This document shows positions 59,175 to 64,000 of a stretch of 64,000 bases of DNA, one piece after another. The DNA comes from Nocardia nova (GTDB lineage: Bacteria > Actinomycetota > Actinomycetes > Mycobacteriales > Mycobacteriaceae), in assembly GCF_002933465.1 (NCBI RefSeq), contig NZ_PSZE01000026.1:1-64000 (forward strand). Reading direction: 5' to 3'. Made by a program: the position numbers and the translations under genes. The notes under the pieces were generated by a model. That model saw only the letters and a program-made list of their open reading frames with translations, had not been told where the DNA came from and made no database searches. Position 1 is the first letter of the stretch. Each line of letters starts with the position of its first letter.

Positions 59175-60492
59175 CAATGTGGGTACGCTTGTACGGTGTG
59201 CCCTCCTGGGGTGAGTACATGGCGTACCAAGAACCGCCTTCAACAGTTAAGCTACTGAGCTGAGACTTCTTTGTATCAGGCGGTTCAAGCCAGCGCACGG
59301 CATCAAGAAGGCCATCACTGCCGACTCGCCACCCGGTTGCCAATGTTGAGCCAAACTGATTACCGCAGAAATAGCCGGGCTGGTGTTCAAGCGAAGGCTG
59401 GTTTCGAAGATCCATAAGATAGCTGTCACCCTCCCGGACCATTACGCCGGTAAATGAACGGCATACGGTGCCGTCGTCTAGAACAACCTGAAATGGCCAG
59501 GTATGCGTGCCAGGAGGTACAGGGTTTGAGTCAGCCGCCTGGACGCCGCGGGCGTGAAATCGCCAGAACTTCTGCGGTTCGCTGAGATTGCCGCATACGA
59601 CGGACTTGTCATCGACACCGAAGCATGGGTCGAGCTTGGCGCGGGTCGGTCCTAGTTGTGGTGGAATCGCACAAAGATATGCATCGGCGCGATTCGAGGC
59701 CGGTGATTTGCCGCAGTAGGCTTCATCTGCGTCTTCGAACCCTTGGTTTACGAATCTATTGCCTGCGATATATATCTCATTCGTGGCTGACGGATTCGAG
59801 GGCGGCGGCGGTCCCCCTGGATAGGGCTGCGGGGATACTGCGGGTGGACTTTGCTGCGCTGTGTCGTGCGGGCTCTGACACTGGCTAAGCCACCCTATTA
59901 GGGCGATAACGGCTAAGATCGCCCCGCCTCCCATGCCTACCGCCTTTAGTGTCTCTGAATCATTGAGCTTCTTCGCTCTTTCCTCCATGCGTTGGTAGAA
60001 CCGCCGCCAACGCTTTTCCTCTGGGGTTTGTGCCTCTTCCTCGGCGTTGGCTGTTTCCTCCGGCTCTGGTTCTGGCTCCTCCGCCCGCCGCTCTTCCTCC
60101 TTGGTGATTCGCTCTTTGCACTCATCCAAAACCGCGATGGCGAATTTACGAATAAGGGTCGCTTCCATGTGCCGCCGGAAACCCTCGGATGACAGATGGA
60201 CTGCTCTTGCGGCTTGGTCGCGGCGGACCGTAAGTGATGTGCGGCGTAGGTCGGACGCGAGACCCAGTAGGCATTTTATAGCAGCCCGTTCATCCTCAAT
60301 CGCCATGCGATCGACGCTGATGTTGAGAAGGGTTTCAATGTCTTTTGGTGTCGCTAAAGACTGAACGAGCTCAGCGCACTTCTGAAGCGCCGGTACGTTG
60401 ACTCGGCCAAGTTGGTTAACACCCTTCTTTCGGACAACAACCAAGTCCCCGTAGACCTCGTCGGTAGAGGGCAGCAGCGCGCTGTCGGTCAT
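59158..60492 (-). CDS. membrane-anchored two-part protein of unknown function
   Basis: This is a 444-residue protein with three parts. A cytoplasmic N-terminal domain (about 1-145) contains LLGLASDLRRTSLTVRRDQAARAVHLSSEGFRRHMEATLIRKFA, a pattern I associate with actinobacterial effector- or signal-linked N-domains. An acidic coiled linker (EEPEPEPEETANAEEEAQ) and one transmembrane helix (GGGAILAVIALIGWLSQC) follow. The Pro-rich outer region ends in a Cys-containing beta-rich domain (DAYLCAIPP, CFGVDDKSVVCGN, CRSFTGV, GYFCGNQFG). The start is uncertain (ATG 60492 or 60510). It could link an outside signal to an inside partner, perhaps surface exclusion or donor sensing for the element. Confidence 0.7.
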   Translation of the reverse strand: MTDSALLPSTDEVYGDLVVVRKKGVNQLGRVNVPALQKCAELVQSLATPKDIETLLNISVDRMAIEDERAAIKCLLGLASDLRRTSLTVRRDQAARAVHLSSEGFRRHMEATLIRKFAIAVLDECKERITKEEERRAEEPEPEPEETANAEEEAQTPEEKRWRRFYQRMEERAKKLNDSETLKAVGMGGGAILAVIALIGWLSQCQSPHDTAQQSPPAVSPQPYPGGPPPPSNPSATNEIYIAGNRFVNQGFEDADEAYCGKSPASNRADAYLCAIPPQLGPTRAKLDPCFGVDDKSVVCGNLSEPQKFWRFHARGVQAADSNPVPPGTHTWPFQVVLDDGTVCRSFTGVMVREGDSYLMDLRNQPSLEHQPGYFCGNQFGSTLATGWRVGSDGLLDAVRWLEPPDTKKSQLSSLTVEGGSWYAMYSPQEGTPYKRTHIAMAAF

Positions 60493-60563
60493 CCACCGAT
60501 CATGCCCCATCCAGCGTGACGTCACGGGGCGAACCCTGGTGGAGCCGAGCAACATGACAGCGC

Positions 60564-60593
60564 GCCCACTTCTGCTCACTTCCGCCCACTTTG
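60564..60593. repeat. three 10-bp phased direct repeats
   Basis: GCCCACTTCT, GCTCACTTCC and GCCCACTTTG follow each other at 60564-60593. The period is one helical turn. They lie in the divergent gap upstream of the small transfer-region genes. The likely role is operator or iteron-like binding site. Confidence 0.65.
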
Positions 60594-60676
60594 GGCCGAA
60601 TATCCGCTCAGTTCAGCCCGCTTTTTTGGCGCAGCCTGGATGTCGTTGAACATCACCACTCAGTAGGGAGCAAAGC

Positions 60677-60982
60677 ATGTCCAACCTCATCCCCCGCCCC
60701 AGTGCTCAGCTGGAGTCAACCATTCCGGACGGCTTCAGCCGCTCCGAGGGCAAGGAGCTGCAACGCCTTCAGAACAAGGAGCTCGCCCGCGGGTTGGTGA
60801 CAGCCACCCGCGTGCAAGCCGCCGGCATGGTCGCGGCTGTCGGCCTCCAGACCACAGCCATGCTCAGCCGCGAGGCGGCTTTTCAGGCTGACGGCGATCC
60901 AGCGGCGGCTGCCCGCCTCGGGCACATCGTCGACCAGTACGCCACCTACGTCGGCAGCGAGGTCGCCCGTTTCCGCCACTGA
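60677..60982 (+). CDS. small helical hypothetical protein
   Basis: This 101-residue, Ala-rich helical protein (SEGKELQRLQNKELARGLVTATRVQAAGMVAAVGLQTTAMLSREA...) has a mildly hydrophobic central helix. ATG 60677 with AGGGAGCAAAGC upstream. Similar small proteins precede transfer genes on actinobacterial elements (recollection). Function unknown. Confidence 0.75.
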   Translation: MSNLIPRPSAQLESTIPDGFSRSEGKELQRLQNKELARGLVTATRVQAAGMVAAVGLQTTAMLSREAAFQADGDPAAAARLGHIVDQYATYVGSEVARFRH

Positions 60983-61055
60983 CGCATCGCTGGGTGAGCG
61001 ATCTACGCAGGTCGCTCACCCTCTTCCCTCAACCCAATCCACGAAAGGATGCACC

Positions 61056-61343
61056 ATGAGTATTTCCGATCTTCCCGAGAACGCCAGCGAGCCTGAAGAC
61101 TTCGACCAGATGGCCCGCGAACTGGCCGATCTGCTGAAGGTGACGCCGCCCGGCGATCACCCCATCGTCGCCGAACACCTGGCGACCGGTGTCGTCGTCT
61201 CCATGTCGAGCGCACTGGCCGACATCAGGATGATGGTCGACGTCCATCAGGACATGGCTCCGGTGAGTGCACACCGCGTCATGACCTTCGCCCAAGAGGT
61301 CGCACAGGCCACCTTGGCGTGGGTGAAGGGGTTGGCGCAGTGA
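61056..61343 (+). CDS. small hypothetical protein
   Basis: This 95-residue helical protein (DFDQMARELADLLKVTPPGDHPIVAEHLATGVVVSMSSALADIRMMVDVHQD...) has no known domain. ATG with GAAAGGA upstream. The stop overlaps the next gene (GTGA), so it starts a coupled cluster. Confidence 0.75.
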   Translation: MSISDLPENASEPEDFDQMARELADLLKVTPPGDHPIVAEHLATGVVVSMSSALADIRMMVDVHQDMAPVSAHRVMTFAQEVAQATLAWVKGLAQ

Positions 61344-61627
61344 CGACCGCCATTCTCGCCCAGGGCTTTTGGGCCGTTACCGGCGCGATCACCGGAGTGT
61401 TCGTTCTGGTCGCTCTTGGCTTTCTGCTGTCGATCGTGTTCCTCGAACTCCTATTGAGGAGTGACAAGCATCGGCAGCAGCGCCGTGAGGCCAAGAAACT
61501 GCGCCAGGCCACCGGCGCTGCCTTGCAGCGTATTGACGACGACGCGGCCGAGAGCGTGAGTCGCCTCCATGCTGCGTATTGGCAAGCCCAACAACGTATC
61601 CGAGACGAAGTGAACAGGAGAAGCTAG
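61340..61627 (+). CDS. small membrane protein with coiled-coil tail
   Basis: This 95-residue protein has a long N-terminal hydrophobic helix (FWAVTGAITGVFVLVALGFLLSIVFLELLL) and a charged helical C-terminus (KHRQQRREAKKLRQATGAALQRIDDDAAESVSRLHAAYWQAQQRI). GTG 61340 overlaps the previous stop. Probably part of a membrane transfer apparatus; inference. Confidence 0.75.
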   Translation: MTTAILAQGFWAVTGAITGVFVLVALGFLLSIVFLELLLRSDKHRQQRREAKKLRQATGAALQRIDDDAAESVSRLHAAYWQAQQRIRDEVNRRS

Positions 61628-61827
61628 TGAAAGAACCGAGCGGCATGATAGACGGCTTTTTCAGCCGCTGTCTCCGCGTCTTCTTGGGAGTCATCCTCCT
61701 CTACTTGGCCGTCCAGGTCTTAAAAGTACTGCTGCCCATCCTCATTGTCATTCTGGCCGTCGCGGGCCTGGCCGGACTGGTGTGGCTGGGGATTGTTGTC
61801 TTCCGTACAACTCGACAAAAGTGGTAA
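61627..61827 (+). CDS. small hydrophobic membrane protein
   Basis: This 66-residue protein has two closely spaced hydrophobic segments (LRVFLGVILLYLAVQVLKVLLPILIVILAVAGLAGLVWLGIVVF). GTG 61627 overlaps the preceding TAG by one base; AGGAG lies nine bases upstream. Same operon as the two genes before. Function unknown. Confidence 0.7.
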   Translation: MKEPSGMIDGFFSRCLRVFLGVILLYLAVQVLKVLLPILIVILAVAGLAGLVWLGIVVFRTTRQKW

Positions 61828-61906
61828 GGCAAGCGTTTTCGTCGCAAGGGCGCGCAGCCGTATCGGGTGTTGTAGAAATGCCAACCTCAATTGTCTATTT
61901 CACTCG

Positions 61907-61950
61907 TGCAATACATAGTGAGTGCAGAGCTATTGCACGGATGCAATAGC
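61907..61950. promoter_or_regulatory. GCTATTGCA-cgga-TGCAATAGC dyad plus half-site
   Basis: The perfect 9-bp inverted repeat is at 61929-61950, with an extra half-site TGCAATA at 61907-61913. It lies 73 bp before the start of the small gene that leads into the conjugation ATPase. This suggests an operator or a short hairpin. Confidence 0.7.
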
Positions 61951-62022
61951 AAGGAGCCCCGGACCGCAGTGGCAGTCTGAGTGGGCCAATCAACTAACGG
62001 ATATTCAAGGAGGGATCGACGC

Positions 62023-62226
62023 ATGTCAAAAACAGGACGTACCAACCCACGACTAAGCGGTCGGCGTAGTCGGCCGAATCGTCGCATCACAGTTCACAGC
62101 GAACGGCGCGGCGTGCCGGATCTGCGCAAGCTCGGTCGGGCTGTCATTGCCGCGGCGATGGCCGAGGCCGAAGCGCAGGCCCTCGCGGCCGGGAGCGAAG
62201 AGGAGGAACTCGACCATGACGATTGA
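62023..62226 (+). CDS. small basic/acidic hypothetical protein
   Basis: This 67-residue protein has a basic N-terminal half (KTGRTNPRLSGRRSRPNRRITVHSERRG) and an acidic end (GSEEEELDHDD). ATG 62023 with GGAGGG nine bases upstream. Its end overlaps the start of the conjugation ATPase gene by 11 bp, so translation is coupled. It may bind DNA or the ATPase; inference. Confidence 0.7.
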   Translation: MSKTGRTNPRLSGRRSRPNRRITVHSERRGVPDLRKLGRAVIAAAMAEAEAQALAAGSEEEELDHDD

Positions 62227-64000
62227 GCATCCCTCCTCACTCGGCCCCGACACGTTGGTGTGGCAACAGGTGCACTGGCCGCACCCGCTCAAAGAAGCGG
62301 CGGCGCTGTCGCTCCTGACGACATGGGCCGCGCAGAAACACGCGCCGCTCCTGATCCTCGAAGCTCGTGCTGATGTGACCGGAGTCGAATATCTGATCGG
62401 CAGCCGCCTCCGTCACGCAGAGGCGATTCGGCGCACTGTCGAACAGCTCGTGCGCGGCAGCATCGTCACCCAGTTCGAGCACACCGACCGGGCGACCGTC
62501 AGCACGGCTCGCCGCTTGCGTGCCAGTACCACCAACCGGCCGTTGGAGCCGGTCGACGCGGTGGCCTCTCACCGCTCCATCCTGAGTGCGCTAACCGCAG
62601 TCGGGCGAAACGAACGATTGGTCATCCAAGCTGTTCTCGGACCTCGACACGAGCCGGCCTTGCCGCCGCCGATTCGAGCCCGCGACGATCAGACGGTTAC
62701 GAGCAAACTGCTCCAAGGGATTTTGCCCGACCGTCGCGCCGACGTGCGGCAGGCCTTGACCCGCAAGCTCGGTCAACACGGGTTCGAGGTTGTCCTACGG
62801 CTCGGCGTACACGCAGTGACGGCCGAGCGGCGCCGGACGTTACTGCTCGGATTGGCCGCGGCGATCAGCACGGTAGAAGCGGCCGGAGTCCGCTTGCGCC
62901 TCGCTGATGACAAAGCGGCACACGTGAATACGCCGCAACCCCGCTGGTCGCTGTTCATGCCATCGCAGCACCTGAGCGTGCCCGAAGTGAGTTCGCTTGT
63001 CGCCTGGCCGATCAGTGACCACGACAGCGACCAGTTCCCCGGACAACCGCCGATACACCCGAAGCCGGTCCGGCCCACCGCTGCCGTCCAAACTGGCACG
63101 CGGACCGTCGCTCTGGCCAACGCACCCGGCGCGGCCGGGACGATCGGGTACGACGTCGTTGACGCCCTTCGGCACACCTGGATCACCGGCCCGTCCGGCG
63201 TCGGCAAATCGGCGCTGCTGCTCAACCTGATCGTGCAAGACCTCGAAGCCAATCGCTCCGTGGTGGTGATCGAGCCAAAGGATCTGATTGTCGATCTGCT
63301 GGAACGCATCCCCGAGCACCGCAAACATGATGTGGTGCTGCTCGATCCGATGGACAGCGCGCCGGTGGGCCTCAATCCGCTTGGCGGACGCTACCGAGGC
63401 AACCGGACGCCGTACGTCGTAGCCGACTCGCTGTTCGGCATGTTCAAGTCCATCTACAGCGATAACCTCGGCTACCGCAGTGAGGATATCTTGCGAAACG
63501 CATTGCTCGCCCTCGCTTTTCACGACAGCACCTCTCTCATCATGCTGCCGATCCTGTTGACCAATCCAGGTTTTCGGCGGTCGATCACCCAGCGCGTCAT
63601 TAAAGACGATCCATATAACGCGGCCTGGTTCTGGGAAAAATTCGACAGCCTATCGCCAGAGACGGCCACCAGCATCATTGCCCCGCTGTCCAACAAACTG
63701 CGCCCACTGCTGACGAAACAGCTTCGCGGCGTGCTAGCGCAGCGCAGCCCGAAGTTCGATGTGCGACAGGTACTCACCGAAAACAAGGTCCTCTTGGTGC
63801 CACTTCAGAAAGGTGTCATTGGTCCCGAGTCGGCGCAGCTGCTATCCGCAGGAGTGCTTTATCAGCTGTGGAACGCCATATTGGAACGCGCCGGGACACC
63901 CGAAGCGAGCCGCACGCCCGTCATGGTCTATGTCGATGAAGCTCAAGAATTTCTACGCTTTTCGCAGGACCTCCCCGACGCGCTGGCGATGGCTCGCAGC
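62216..64000 (+). CDS. VirD4/HerA-like conjugation ATPase (partial, cut by window edge)
   Basis: This is a large P-loop ATPase of the FtsK/HerA/VirD4 superfamily; 595 residues are visible and no stop is reached. Walker A is TGPSGVGKS (residues 324-332). IEPKD and DPMDSAPVGLNPLGG follow, as in type IV coupling or HerA-like motor proteins, and Walker B is VMVYVDEAQEFL (about 570). The N-terminal about 300 residues are a non-ATPase domain without obvious transmembrane helices. ATG 62216 has AGGAGG nine bases upstream. Its role is probably DNA transfer of the element between cells. It differs from the FtsK-type TraB of small Streptomyces elements, pointing to a T4SS-like conjugative element. The rest of the gene is needed for a firm class. 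Confidence 0.85.
   Translation, partial: MTIEHPSSLGPDTLVWQQVHWPHPLKEAAALSLLTTWAAQKHAPLLILEARADVTGVEYLIGSRLRHAEAIRRTVEQLVRGSIVTQFEHTDRATVSTARRLRASTTNRPLEPVDAVASHRSILSALTAVGRNERLVIQAVLGPRHEPALPPPIRARDDQTVTSKLLQGILPDRRADVRQALTRKLGQHGFEVVLRLGVHAVTAERRRTLLLGLAAAISTVEAAGVRLRLADDKAAHVNTPQPRWSLFMPSQHLSVPEVSSLVAWPISDHDSDQFPGQPPIHPKPVRPTAAVQTGTRTVALANAPGAAGTIGYDVVDALRHTWITGPSGVGKSALLLNLIVQDLEANRSVVVIEPKDLIVDLLERIPEHRKHDVVLLDPMDSAPVGLNPLGGRYRGNRTPYVVADSLFGMFKSIYSDNLGYRSEDILRNALLALAFHDSTSLIMLPILLTNPGFRRSITQRVIKDDPYNAAWFWEKFDSLSPETATSIIAPLSNKLRPLLTKQLRGVLAQRSPKFDVRQVLTENKVLLVPLQKGVIGPESAQLLSAGVLYQLWNAILERAGTPEASRTPVMVYVDEAQEFLRFSQDLPDALAMARS

Overview
The window is GC-rich actinobacterial chromosome, most likely Nocardia or a close relative in the Mycobacteriales. 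I infer this from gene order (rne-rplU-rpmA-obg-proB; clpX-clpP2-clpP1-tig; a glpD/TetR/flavoprotein/diacylglycerol kinase block like Rv2249c-Rv2252 of M. tuberculosis), codon use and mycothiol-type protein families. No rRNA, tRNA or CRISPR array was recognised.

Core, 1-46 kb. A long minus-strand housekeeping series runs valS, folC, a DUF4233 membrane gene, ndk, rne, rplU, rpmA, obg, proB (13.6 kb down to 0.3 kb). Next comes a glycerolipid block: diacylglycerol kinase and an alkyl-DHAP-synthase-like flavoprotein on minus, with divergent TetR and glpD on plus. Then follow a patatin lipase, a two-domain VOC protein, two molybdopterin oxidoreductases (one paired with HxlR, one with fdhD), three MarR regulators, an internally deleted MFS transporter, and small stress-type enzymes. 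The protein quality-control cluster clpX/clpP2/clpP1/tig precedes an FKBP lipoprotein. After it lie phosphoketolase, a lone condensation-like half domain, a Nudix enzyme, a GT39-like mannosyltransferase, a DEAD-box helicase and a SugE/Gdx guanidinium exporter. The exporter gene carries a clear guanidine-III riboswitch whose expression platform can be read. Tandem repeats repeatedly straddle stop codons in this half (folC, tetR, patatin).

Mobile island, about 46.4 kb to beyond the right edge. Composition drops sharply and becomes uneven. The left end carries AT-rich palindromes and a two-gene AAA-ATPase/HNH module resembling the Septu (PtuA/PtuB) anti-phage system. Next is a regulated metabolic cassette: Zn-ribbon XRE regulator plus APH-like kinase, divergent from a nucleotide-kinase-like protein, a SPASM radical SAM enzyme and a cupin, closed by a strong terminator. 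Beyond it lie a Gly/Asn-rich small protein, a PfkB-like protein lacking its catalytic Asp, a Nudix hydrolase and a set of small hypothetical and membrane proteins. The region ends in a truncated VirD4/HerA-like conjugation ATPase cut by the window edge. This suggests an integrative conjugative element. A 19-bp operator (ATATAC-N7-GTATAC) occurs at two of its divergent promoters, which ties the cassette and the small-gene operon to one regulator.

The best candidate for an undescribed system is the XRE/APH + kinase/rSAM/cupin cassette with its neighbours. The best-supported surprises are the guanidine-III riboswitch and the Septu-like pair.
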